NCBI GenBank assembly: GCA_036392795.1
Contig: DASVXH010000014.1
Location: forward strand, 1 to 59,940
Origin: JARIHD01 sp036392795
GTDB lineage: Bacteria > Patescibacteriota > Saccharimonadia > Saccharimonadales > UBA4665
Direction of reading: 5' to 3'
DNA length: 59,940 nucleotides
Below are positions 26,171 to 33,923 of this stretch, in pieces. A program made the position numbers and the translations under genes. Under the pieces are notes generated by a model. That model saw only the letters and a list, made by a program, of their open reading frames with translations. It was not told where the DNA came from and made no database searches. Position 1 is the stretch's first letter. Each line of letters opens with the position of its first letter.

Positions 26171-27304
26171 CTATCTAATCACCTGGGCAACAGACTCAAC
26201 GAGGCCTGGTATAAATGGTGATGTGATAATTTGGTTGGCTGTGGGCGATTCCACCAGCGCGGCAATAGCTTCAGCTGCTGCCGTCTTGTGGTCGTCGGTA
26301 ATTTCCTGTACGCGGTTATCTAACGCTCCGCGAAAAATGCCAGGAAACGCTAGTGAATTATTAACCTGATTAGCAAAATCGCTACGCCCTGTAGCTATCA
26401 CCGCTGCACCAGCGGCCAGGGCTTCATCCGGCATAATCTCCGGGACAGGATTTGCCATGGCAAAAATAATCGGATTCTTGTTCATGGTTTTGATCATGCC
26501 TGCGGTCAAAAGGCCAGGACGCGACACACCAATGAAAATATCGGCGCCCCGCAGCGCATCTTCTAACGACCCTTCGATGTTGGAGCTATTGCTAAATTCT
26601 AATAATTTTCTCTTCTCTTCGTTTAGATCGTTGCGACTGGATGAAATAATTCCTTTACTATCGATGGCTAGAATTTCGGGATGCGCATAGCGGTTCAAAA
26701 GTTTTGCAATTGCAACGCCCGCCGCACCGGCACCGACGATAACAATGCGAGATTTACTTAACTGCCGGCCGGTCACTTTTGCGGCATTAATCAAGCCGGC
26801 CAATGTAACAATAGCCGTTCCGTGCTGGTCGTCGTGCATTACGGGAACGGAGAGTGCCTTTTTTAATCGTTCTTCTACTTCAAAACAAATTGGTGCGGCA
26901 ATATCTTCCAGGTTGATTCCGCCAAAACTGGGCGCAATAGCCTTAACGGCGGCCACGATCTCGTCAGCGGAATGAACGTCCAGCACTATTGGCACGGCAT
27001 CGATGCCCGCGAAATGCTTAAAGAGCATGGCCTTGCCCTCCATAACCGGAAGCCCGCCAAGCGGACCGATATTGCCCAGGCCCAGTACGGCCGAACCATC
27101 GCTCACCACAGCGACGGTATTGCCGCGCCAAGTATAATCACGAGCTTCGTCGGGGTGTTCGGCCACATAGGAACTGACGGCGCCTACGCCAGGTGTATAG
27201 TAGATGCTCATTTTATCTTTGGTGTCTAAAGTGTCCTTCAGCGCCATAGCAATCTTTCCCTTTAGCTCTTTGTGTTTTTGTAGTGCCTCTTTGCCGTAAT
27301 CCAT
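26171..27304 (-). CDS. NAD(P)-dependent malic enzyme
   Basis: A 377-residue short-form malic enzyme that oxidatively decarboxylates malate to pyruvate. Visible: SIYYTPGVGAVS (substrate site Tyr), GNIGPLGGLPVMEGKAMLFK (catalytic Lys), HDDQHGTAIVTLAGLINAAK, and a Rossmann nucleotide site IVIVGAGAAGVAIAKLL. I place the start at 27304, because a CTGGAGG ribosome site (27310-27316) precedes that ATG by five bases and a TACAAT box (27324-27329) lies just upstream; the longer frame to 27370 runs over the promoter. Malic enzyme is a recurrent isolated enzyme in fermentative Saccharibacteria without a TCA cycle. Confidence 0.95.
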   Translation of the reverse strand: MDYGKEALQKHKELKGKIAMALKDTLDTKDKMSIYYTPGVGAVSSYVAEHPDEARDYTWRGNTVAVVSDGSAVLGLGNIGPLGGLPVMEGKAMLFKHFAGIDAVPIVLDVHSADEIVAAVKAIAPSFGGINLEDIAAPICFEVEERLKKALSVPVMHDDQHGTAIVTLAGLINAAKVTGRQLSKSRIVIVGAGAAGVAIAKLLNRYAHPEILAIDSKGIISSSRNDLNEEKRKLLEFSNSSNIEGSLEDALRGADIFIGVSRPGLLTAGMIKTMNKNPIIFAMANPVPEIMPDEALAAGAAVIATGRSDFANQVNNSLAFPGIFRGALDNRVQEITDDHKTAAAEAIAALVESPTANQIITSPFIPGLVESVAQVIR

Positions 27305-27323
27305 CACATCCTCCAGACTCACC

Positions 27324-27329
27324 ATTGTA
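27324..27329 (-). promoter_or_regulatory. -10 box (TACAAT) of the malic enzyme gene
   Basis: TACAAT on the minus strand; transcription would begin near 27317, immediately before the GGAGG ribosome site. Confidence 0.45.
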
Positions 27330-27414
27330 TCATTCGACGGCGGTAAATAATGGCTTTTATGAACCAGCACATACTGCTAAAGTTAATTTATGTAATTGTA
27401 GGGAGGATGATTGA

Positions 27415-28290
27415 ATGGCAGTGTCGCGACAGAAATTTAATACCACGATAGAAAGTCGTATGGCTCCAGGTTTCTGCTATTCCGAATACAATATCAACAG
27501 CTCCGATAAGTCTCGTGGCAGGCTTGATTTACGCGCCCAAGGGGCCTACATTACGCGTTTCGCGCTTAGCAATAAAGACGGAGAAATGATTCCGATCTTT
27601 CATGAGCCAATTGATCTTTGGGCGGCAGATCTGGCTGCAACACACGTTATGTGCCCTGTCGGGCCAAGTAAAGGTCCTGGTGGCGAGCATGGCTTTGCGC
27701 GCTGGGCGGACTATGAGGCAACTACAGAAGTGGCAGATACAAAACATGCCCAGGCGATTGTACCCGCTAAAGAGGTGCAAATAGGTATAAGCGCGGGTGT
27801 CTACACTGTGTATGGTGATCCCGAAGATAGTTCCGAACTGGGAATGGGCGTAACTATAACCAATCCATTAAGGAGGCCAATTAAAACCAGCTTGGGCCAC
27901 CAACTGTATTTCGCATTGCCACATGAAGACGCGACGGGCTTAAGAGTTGGCGAACATTCTCACTCACTTGCTGAACCGGCCAAGCTGGACGAAATTATGA
28001 GCGGTAAACCACAGTTTTGGCCGCACTATGATGGGTATGCCGTGATCGAGCTGCCCAAGGGGCCGCGGCTTGAAATGCGCTCCCGCATCTATGCTGGCCA
28101 GAACGGTGACGATTACAAGGAGGTACCAAGGGGAATGTTACTATGGCATCGGCCCGGCACGGAATCTATTTGCTTGTCGCCAACATTGGGCTATGAAGAT
28201 GACGGTAAGGGCACCATACGGAATGATTTATTGCATTTGGCGGCTGAGCATTTTATGACGCTGGAAACAGACATACGACTTATGTCGTAG
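27415..28290 (+). CDS. Aldose 1-epimerase / galactose-mutarotase-like protein
   Basis: A 291-residue beta-rich protein with the layout of the galactose mutarotase superfamily. Clues: GEHGFARWADYE (His and Arg of the active site, about 85-96), SLGHQLYFALPHE (second His, about 158-170) and LLWHRPGTESICLSPTLG near the C-terminus with a Glu as candidate base. The family interconverts sugar anomers or acts on hexose-6-phosphates; the exact substrate is not resolved. A GGGAGG ribosome site (27403-27408) gives a confident ATG 27415. Divergent from malic enzyme. Confidence 0.75.
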   Translation: MAVSRQKFNTTIESRMAPGFCYSEYNINSSDKSRGRLDLRAQGAYITRFALSNKDGEMIPIFHEPIDLWAADLAATHVMCPVGPSKGPGGEHGFARWADYEATTEVADTKHAQAIVPAKEVQIGISAGVYTVYGDPEDSSELGMGVTITNPLRRPIKTSLGHQLYFALPHEDATGLRVGEHSHSLAEPAKLDEIMSGKPQFWPHYDGYAVIELPKGPRLEMRSRIYAGQNGDDYKEVPRGMLLWHRPGTESICLSPTLGYEDDGKGTIRNDLLHLAAEHFMTLETDIRLMS

Positions 28291-28306
28291 GGGGTTTTCT
28301 TCTTTT
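28274..28306 (+). terminator. Weak terminator after the epimerase-like gene
   Basis: TACGAC/GTCGTA 6-bp stem with a TTAT loop overlaps the stop codon and is followed by a T-rich stretch at 28295-28306. Confidence 0.45.
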
Positions 28307-28314
28307 AACAGATG

Positions 28315-28323
28315 TGATATACT
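28315..28323 (+). promoter_or_regulatory. Extended -10 promoter of rplS
   Basis: TGa followed by TATACT (28318-28323). Leader about 30 bases with AAGG (28347-28350) ahead of ATG 28361, so rplS is leadered. Confidence 0.6.
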
Positions 28324-28360
28324 TGATCGAAAGCGAATATTAGTGTAAGGTTTATAGGTT

Positions 28361-28801
28361 ATGGAATCTGTTATCCGAAAAATCGAAGAAAAGTTTAAAA
28401 AGCACGATGTTGTCGATGTAAAAAGCGGCGACACTGTTAAAGTTCACCAAAAAATTAAAGAAGGCAACAAAGAGCGTGTTCAGGTGTTCCAGGGTCTGGT
28501 TATTCGTACCGACCGCAAGGGCAGCCACACGAGCCGCATTACTGTTCGCCGTATTGCTAGTGGCGTGGGCGTTGAAAAGAGCTTTTTGCTCCACAGTCCG
28601 CTTGTTGTCAAGGTTGAGGTTACCAAGCGTAGCAAGGTTCGCCGCAACTTCCTGACCTACATGCGTACCCGCACGGGTAAGGCTGCCCGTTTGACTGGCG
28701 TCGATTTTGACCGCGACAAGGTTAATACGCTTGCTGAAAAGCCAAAAGCCGCTGAACCAGAAGCCCCAGCTGAAGCTGAACAGGCAGAAGAAAAAGCGTA
28801 G
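28361..28801 (+). CDS. rplS: Large ribosomal subunit protein bL19
   Basis: A 146-residue bL19, placed at the 30S-50S interface. The core (about 1-118) is clear: DVKSGDTVKVHQKIKEGNKE, RVQVFQGLVIRTDRKG, TVRRIASGVGVEKSFLLHSP and KRSKVRRNFLTYMR. The C-terminal 28 residues are an added Ala/Glu/Pro-rich acidic tail, not part of the usual domain. Own promoter upstream and a strong terminator downstream make it a single-gene unit; rnhB and yraN follow as in many bacteria. Confidence 0.97.
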   Translation: MESVIRKIEEKFKKHDVVDVKSGDTVKVHQKIKEGNKERVQVFQGLVIRTDRKGSHTSRITVRRIASGVGVEKSFLLHSPLVVKVEVTKRSKVRRNFLTYMRTRTGKAARLTGVDFDRDKVNTLAEKPKAAEPEAPAEAEQAEEKA

Positions 28802-28819
28802 TCCCTATTTAGTAAAAGT

Positions 28820-28853
28820 AAAAAGACCGCCTGTCCTATCGGGCGGTCTTTTT
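28820..28853 (+). terminator. Intrinsic terminator of rplS
   Basis: A 12-bp perfect stem (28820-28831 with 28842-28853) rich in GC at the loop side and ending in a five-T run. The T-run runs straight into the TGt of the rnhB promoter. Confidence 0.85.
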
Positions 28854-28854
28854 A

Positions 28855-28863
28855 TGTTATTCT
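28855..28863 (+). promoter_or_regulatory. Extended -10 promoter of rnhB
   Basis: TGt followed by TATTCT (28858-28863), six bases before ATG 28870, two bases after the rplS terminator T-run. Leaderless. Confidence 0.6.
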
Positions 28864-28869
28864 AAAAAT

Positions 28870-29421
28870 ATGATCTTGGGAGTTGATGAGGTTGGACGTG
28901 GGTGCTTGGCCGGACCGGTCGTGGCCGGTGCGGTTATTTTGGACAAACCTCTCCGTGGCCTAAAGGACTCAAAAAAATTAACCAAAGCCGATCGCGAAAA
29001 GTTCGATAAGCGTATTCGTGAGCGAGCGGTTGCATTTGGTCTTGGCTGGGTCACGAATATCGAAATTGACGCGCTCGGTATGACTGCGGCCGTCGCGTTG
29101 GCTATGAAGCGGGCTGTCGAAAGCGTTCAAGCACAATACGACGAAATTATCATCGACGGTAATTATAATTATTTGCCACACCTGGCCAATGTTACCTGTA
29201 TTATAAAGGCCGACGATCTGATCCCTTCGGTTAGTGCTGCCAGCGTAATCGCTAAGGTTGCGCGTGATAATTATATGGCAGAGATGGCCAAGCAGTATCC
29301 GGACTACAAATTTGAGTCACATGTAGGTTATGCGACGCCTGCCCACCGCGCGGCGCTCACCGAATTTGGTATTTGCGATCTTCACCGTCGATCTTTTGCC
29401 CCAGTTCGTGCTATTGTCTAG
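28870..29421 (+). CDS. rnhB: Ribonuclease HII
   Basis: A 183-residue RNase HII that cuts RNA in RNA-DNA hybrids and removes single ribonucleotides. GVDEVGRGCLAGPVVAGAV (residues 4-22) supplies the D6-E7 metal ligands and the GRG motif; IIIDGNYNYL carries the next Asp and the SAASVIAKVARDNYM helix the conserved family signature. Slightly short but complete. Three bases separate it from yraN, forming a two-gene unit with a leaderless start. Confidence 0.97.
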   Translation: MILGVDEVGRGCLAGPVVAGAVILDKPLRGLKDSKKLTKADREKFDKRIRERAVAFGLGWVTNIEIDALGMTAAVALAMKRAVESVQAQYDEIIIDGNYNYLPHLANVTCIIKADDLIPSVSAASVIAKVARDNYMAEMAKQYPDYKFESHVGYATPAHRAALTEFGICDLHRRSFAPVRAIV

Positions 29422-29424
29422 CGC

Positions 29425-29769
29425 ATGACAGCATTTGAAACTGGCCGGAAGGCCGAGAGGATTGCTGCAACCTTTTTGGAATACAAAGGTTGCAGTATTA
29501 TCTCTCAGAATTGGCGTAACCGCTGGTGTGAGATTGATATTGTGGCTATCCGGGACGAGACGGTATATCTGTGCGAGGTTAAATATCGGCTGCACACCCG
29601 ACAAGGCACGGGTTTGGACTATATTACGCCGCGCAAACTCAAACAAATGCAGTTCGCGGCACGGCATTGGACTGCTGTTAATTACTGGCGGGGCGACTAT
29701 CAGCTTTGCGCAATCGAAGTTAGCGGACCGCAGTTTCGGATTACTGCCGCTGTAAAAGATTTATCCTAG
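29425..29769 (+). CDS. UPF0102 (YraN-like) nuclease-fold protein
   Basis: A 114-residue YraN/UPF0102 protein with the restriction-endonuclease-like core: RKAERIAATFLEYKGCSIIS, then WRNRWCEIDIVAIRD and VYLCEVKYR, giving the E..D..ExK catalytic pattern (about residues 38-55). The family is predicted to act on branched DNA, but its role is not established. It follows rnhB by three bases, a conserved neighbourhood in many bacteria. Confidence 0.93.
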   Translation: MTAFETGRKAERIAATFLEYKGCSIISQNWRNRWCEIDIVAIRDETVYLCEVKYRLHTRQGTGLDYITPRKLKQMQFAARHWTAVNYWRGDYQLCAIEVSGPQFRITAAVKDLS

Positions 29770-29804
29770 GCCATCTGTCTCTAGGCGAGGAACAGATGGC
29801 CTAG
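29766..29804. terminator. Bidirectional hairpin between yraN and pepN
   Basis: A perfect 13-bp stem (29766-29778 with 29792-29804) with a 13-base loop sits between the convergent 3' ends of yraN and the aminopeptidase gene. No long T-run on either side, so termination efficiency is uncertain. Confidence 0.6.
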
Positions 29805-29808
29805 AAGC

Positions 29809-32394
29809 CTATTTATCGTACGAAGCCAACAGATCTTGTACTGGCTGAATGTCGCGTTCGATCCACTTTACACGGTTCTGGATTTCCTCGATGCCCATGG
29901 TAATGTTGCGTGAAAGGGCGAGGTTATCGATTTTTGGTTCAAAGAAGGCACAATACTCTTCGAGCAGCTCGCGGGTGTTAAAGGCGTTAGCGGCATAGCG
30001 GGGGAAATAGTCATACGACTTGTCGCCCGCAAATGTCGACTCGATCCACCCCCAATTATCACGCAGCCATTTCCAGCTGGCTTGTCGGGCGTGGCGATTG
30101 CGCAGCAGATAGGCAATCCAACGCATCAAATCTTGTGGTCGTACCTTTTCGGCATCCTTTAGACGGTCTAACAGTAGGTTCACGAGGTTGCTTTCTTTCG
30201 CGGTGGTCAGGGCGGCTACAATGTCGTGTTTTAAGTCGACATTGTTGGTACTTTGTTCCAGTTCCAAAAGATAATCGAACGCGCCGGACACTTGATTGCG
30301 AACTGCACATCCGAAAACTATGCTGCGCAGTTCGGCCGGTACGGTGGTGGGATCCTTTTGGTAGGCCTCAAAGAGTGCCAGCCCGCCGTCGACAATCGTT
30401 TTGTCTTCGGCATATATCCCTAGGCTGGCAATGACCGCACGTAACTTTGTGTCCTGTACCTCTTCACCGGTTTTTTCGTCCCAGCCCAGGCGTGCAAACT
30501 GCTGGCCGACAAGCGAACGGATGAGCGCCTTAATTGGTTTCTCGAGCTCTGGTCGCATGTCTATAAAACGGCGGCAATCGGCAATAATCAGGGCAATAAT
30601 GTCCCACACAGGCTCGCGATCTTCTTTGGTGTAGCGATCCAGAAGAGTTAAGGTTTTTGCAAAGGATTGCATATCGGCTCGGGCCAGCATTGAACTGTCG
30701 CTCAGGAGCATTAGGCGTTCGGTTACGCCCAACTGGCCTTTGTCGATAAGGCCGGCAATGGCCTGCAAATGATCATCCTGAGCGTAATGAACAACGTAGT
30801 GCCCGGAGGCACCTTCGTTAATGCGCACATAATCGCTGTCCTGAAGTGTCAGGGATATTTGTTTGGTGTCGAGCAGTGCTGGAACGTCCTGGTGGTTGCT
30901 TAGGAGTGGCACGGGCCATACACGCTTATCGTCGGCCTTGGTTGAATCGAGCAAAAAGTGCTGCTGACTGATAGTGAGTGCATTTGCTTTTTGGTCAATC
31001 GTGACTACGGGGAACCCGGAGCGGATCAGCCATGGATTCATAAAAGCGCCGATATCTTTGCCGCTAGCCCCCGCGAGTGCTTGCCACAGATCGTCGCCAG
31101 TGGTGTTGCCATAGGTGTGTTTATCAAAGTAAGCTTTTAGCCCTTTACGGAAATCCGCCTCACCGATGTACTGCATGAGCATTCGTAACAAGCGTCCGCC
31201 CTTGGCATACACGATGGAAGGATCAAAAATAGACGAAATTTCATCTGGGTGATTGACTTCTGTTTTGACGGCTTGAACCCCGGCAATCGAATCGCGGCGA
31301 AGTGCCGACAGTCCCTCCACCGTAATAAAGGTGTTCCAAATATTCCAGTCTGGAAATAGGGCATCAACGGCTACATATTCCATGACGTTAGCAAAACTTT
31401 CGTTCAGCCACAGATCGTCCCACCACTTCATGGTTACTAGGTTGCCAAACCACTGGTGTGACGTTTCATGCGCAATGACCGAAGCGATGTACTCCAAGGT
31501 GCTTTGCGATGTCATCCCGGGTTCGGCAATGAGGCCGACTTCCCTGTAGGTTATTAGGCCCCAGTTTTCCATGGCGCCGCTTGAAAAGTCGGGCAGCGCA
31601 ATGTGGTCAAGTTTAGGCAAAGGATAGGGGACGCCAAAGTAGTTGTTGAAAAACTCAACGCACTTTTTGGAGACATCCAGGCTAAAATCCAGAGACTGCG
31701 GCGAGTGTGCCCTGGTTGCCCAAACGCTGACTTCTACGCCATCGGCCGTTTTGGTGGTCTTGGACTGCAGGTCGCCATAAGCAAAGGCTAACAAATAGGT
31801 CGACATCCTGGGCGTAGTTTCAAAGGTAGTTACCAATTGACCGTCGCGTTCAGTTTGTGTCTGGATGGGGGTGTTGCCCAAGATCGCTTCGCCTTTTGGC
31901 GAGATAAGTGTGAGGTCAAATGTCGCTTTGGCTGCTGGTTCGTCGATACAAGGAAACGCTTCGCGGGCATGAGAACTTTCGAATTGGGTGGCGATAAGGG
32001 CTTGTTTTTTGCCGTCAACTTCGTAGTAGCAGGGGTAGACGCCGTGCATGCCGTCGGTAATCTTGGCCTTAAACTGCATGGTAATGGTGTATTCACCGGG
32101 GTATAGCATTTCGTCGGCGTGTAGACGTACTTCGTTAAGATTGTTGTGGTGACCGATGCGCCCAGGGGTGATGGTGGTCGGAGTCACGGTCTTTTTGTCA
32201 TGTCGCACAATGGTGGCGCTGGTAACGGTCAGGTCCTTTTGGTGAAAGGTTAGGCGCTGACTGGGGCGGCCGACTTTTTTACCCTCAATCACAACGGTCC
32301 CGCTAAGACGCATGGATTCGCGGTCGGGATGGAGTGTTAGGTTGTAGTTTTTTGGTTCAAAACCATCAAATAGACGCTTCACTTTTTTGCTCAT
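29809..32394 (-). CDS. M1-family aminopeptidase (PepN-like)
   Basis: An 861-residue zinc metallopeptidase that removes N-terminal residues from peptides. The exopeptidase motif GAMENWGLITYRE (about residue 270) and the zinc site HETSHQWFGNLVTMKWWDDL then WLNESFA (HEXXH-X18-E, about 305-330) are intact. The N-terminal beta saddle, thermolysin-like domain and long helical C-terminal ERAP1-like domain fit the full family length. No signal peptide, so cytoplasmic peptide recycling is expected, useful for an amino-acid auxotroph. The start lies six bases after an extended -10 box. Confidence 0.95.
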   Translation of the reverse strand: MSKKVKRLFDGFEPKNYNLTLHPDRESMRLSGTVVIEGKKVGRPSQRLTFHQKDLTVTSATIVRHDKKTVTPTTITPGRIGHHNNLNEVRLHADEMLYPGEYTITMQFKAKITDGMHGVYPCYYEVDGKKQALIATQFESSHAREAFPCIDEPAAKATFDLTLISPKGEAILGNTPIQTQTERDGQLVTTFETTPRMSTYLLAFAYGDLQSKTTKTADGVEVSVWATRAHSPQSLDFSLDVSKKCVEFFNNYFGVPYPLPKLDHIALPDFSSGAMENWGLITYREVGLIAEPGMTSQSTLEYIASVIAHETSHQWFGNLVTMKWWDDLWLNESFANVMEYVAVDALFPDWNIWNTFITVEGLSALRRDSIAGVQAVKTEVNHPDEISSIFDPSIVYAKGGRLLRMLMQYIGEADFRKGLKAYFDKHTYGNTTGDDLWQALAGASGKDIGAFMNPWLIRSGFPVVTIDQKANALTISQQHFLLDSTKADDKRVWPVPLLSNHQDVPALLDTKQISLTLQDSDYVRINEGASGHYVVHYAQDDHLQAIAGLIDKGQLGVTERLMLLSDSSMLARADMQSFAKTLTLLDRYTKEDREPVWDIIALIIADCRRFIDMRPELEKPIKALIRSLVGQQFARLGWDEKTGEEVQDTKLRAVIASLGIYAEDKTIVDGGLALFEAYQKDPTTVPAELRSIVFGCAVRNQVSGAFDYLLELEQSTNNVDLKHDIVAALTTAKESNLVNLLLDRLKDAEKVRPQDLMRWIAYLLRNRHARQASWKWLRDNWGWIESTFAGDKSYDYFPRYAANAFNTRELLEEYCAFFEPKIDNLALSRNITMGIEEIQNRVKWIERDIQPVQDLLASYDK

Positions 32395-32400
32395 TATCCC

Positions 32401-32409
32401 ATTCTATCA
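32401..32409 (-). promoter_or_regulatory. Extended -10 promoter of the aminopeptidase gene
   Basis: On the minus strand TGa followed by TAGAAT, six bases before the ATG at 32394. Leaderless. Confidence 0.55.
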
Positions 32410-32491
32410 TGGGATAAGAGTAAGGCTGCGAATGATTGATTATATTCAACTTATGGCACTAGGGGAGCTTGAGGGGAGAGTTCTTCCTTGC

Positions 32492-32520
32492 TTGACGACG
32501 GTGTGCTGCCGTGGTAATCT
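32492..32520 (+). promoter_or_regulatory. Promoter of nusA
   Basis: TTGACG (32492-32497), exactly 17 bases, then TAATCT (32515-32520) with TGg before it. Predicted start near 32527. Confidence 0.7.
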
Positions 32521-32530
32521 AGAAAGGTAC

Positions 32531-32557
32531 AGGTCGGCCGCAGCGGTCGGCTTTTTT
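32531..32557 (+). terminator. Intrinsic terminator (attenuator) in the nusA leader
   Basis: A stem of about 10 bp (32531-32540 with 32544-32553, including G-T wobbles) with a CAG loop and a six-T run (32552-32557). It begins about five bases after the predicted nusA transcription start. No plus-strand gene ends upstream (the neighbour 32394 is on the minus strand), so it can only act on nusA leader transcripts. Confidence 0.7.
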
Positions 32558-32606
32558 CGTATCAGACTCCTGCCATCCATACCTAAACAAGAAAGGATCA
32601 AAAACT

Positions 32607-33770
32607 ATGGACTTAGACATGAAACAATTGGCGCTAGCTATCCGCGCCATCGCAGAAGAAAAAAATCTTCCCGAACAGACCGTACAAGAAGTAGTCGAAC
32701 AGGCCTTGGCAGCCGCTTATCGCCGCGACTACGGTGAACGCGAGCAAGAAGTTCGCGTAACCATGAACCTCAATACCGGCGAGGTAGACGCCTACGTCGC
32801 CAAAGAGGTGGTCGAAAATGTTGAGAACGCAGCCTACGAGATTAGCCTAACTGACGCTCAGGTTATGAAAAAAGATGCTGTCATTGGTGACATGGTCGAA
32901 ACTCACGACACCGTCAGTAACTTTGGCCGCGTTGCCGCTCAGACCGCCAAGCAAGTCATTTTGCAGCGCTTGCGCGAAGCTGAGCGTGAAATTGTTATGA
33001 ATGAATTTCAAGACAAAATCGGCACCGTTATTAATGCATTAGTAGGCCGTGTAGAAGGCAACATTGTACGCATGGAATTGGGCAAAGCCCAGGGTATCAT
33101 GCCCCGCAGTGAACAAATACAGGGCGAACGCTATTATCCTGGCCAACGGCTAAAAGTATTTCTAAAAGACGTTGAGCGCGGCCCTCGGGGTCCGCAACTG
33201 GTTGTTTCGCGCGGTAGCACACAATTTATCGAATGGCTTTTCCGTGCCGAGGTGCCAGAAATGGACAGTGGTGCCGTTGAGATCAAGGGCATTGCCCGCG
33301 AGGCCGGCGTGCGCACCAAACTGGCTGTGCACAGCACTGTCCCTGGCGTAGATCCTGTCGGTACCTTTGTGGGTGGTCATGGAACTCGCGTGAACGCGGT
33401 TATGAGCGAGATTGGCGAGCAGGAAAAAATTGACATCATCGTCTGGGATGATAATGCTGTAGCCTACATCACGAATGCGCTGAGCCCCACAAAAGTTACG
33501 CGTGTCGAATTGGACTCAGAAACCAAAAAAGCCAAGGTTATTGTTCCCGAAGACCAGCTAAGTATCGCTATTGGTAAGGGTGGCCAGAATGTACGCCTGG
33601 CCAGTAAGTTGACCGGTTTCGAACTAGACATCGCTGCTGAAAAAGAAGCCGCACCAGCAGCTACTACGGAAAAGAAAGAAGCGCCTGTCAAGCCGGTAGC
33701 TCCAAAGCTTAAAAAGAAGAGCGAACTGGAAAACAGTCTACTTGAAGCCATCGAAGAGCACGGCGAATAG
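32607..33770 (+). CDS. nusA: Transcription termination/antitermination factor NusA
   Basis: A 387-residue NusA binding RNA polymerase at the RNA exit channel. N-terminal domain (about 1-130) with LPEQTVQEVVEQALAAAYRR, S1 domain (about 135-200), then KH1 and KH2 (about 205-345) with IAREAGVRTKLAVHS and the GxxG loops GGHGTRV and SIAIGKGGQNVRLASKLTG. A short charged Ala/Lys tail ends the protein; the gamma-proteobacterial acidic repeats are absent. AAAGGA (32592-32597) is the ribosome site. A terminator lies in its leader. Confidence 0.96.
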   Translation: MDLDMKQLALAIRAIAEEKNLPEQTVQEVVEQALAAAYRRDYGEREQEVRVTMNLNTGEVDAYVAKEVVENVENAAYEISLTDAQVMKKDAVIGDMVETHDTVSNFGRVAAQTAKQVILQRLREAEREIVMNEFQDKIGTVINALVGRVEGNIVRMELGKAQGIMPRSEQIQGERYYPGQRLKVFLKDVERGPRGPQLVVSRGSTQFIEWLFRAEVPEMDSGAVEIKGIAREAGVRTKLAVHSTVPGVDPVGTFVGGHGTRVNAVMSEIGEQEKIDIIVWDDNAVAYITNALSPTKVTRVELDSETKKAKVIVPEDQLSIAIGKGGQNVRLASKLTGFELDIAAEKEAAPAATTEKKEAPVKPVAPKLKKKSELENSLLEAIEEHGE

Positions 33771-33836
33771 TTCCTATCGGCGGTTATTCTCGGGCTTGTC
33801 CGAAGTGGAGCTGTATACCTAATAAAATAAAACTAA

Positions 33837-33863
33837 TTAGCACTCTTGACTGTGGAGTGCTAA
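33837..33863 (+). promoter_or_regulatory. CIRCE operator (HrcA site) of clpC
   Basis: TTAGCACTC (33837-33845), nine bases, GAGTGCTAA (33855-33863): a perfect CIRCE inverted repeat. The spacer holds the -35 box TTGACT (33846-33851), 18 bases before TATTAT (33870-33875). HrcA binding would block polymerase, so clpC should be induced by heat or protein stress. Confidence 0.93.
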
Positions 33864-33923
33864 TTTGGTTATTATAGATCTGAAGAATGCAAATAGGCAT
33901 TTCTAGAAAGGCGGCAATCAACC

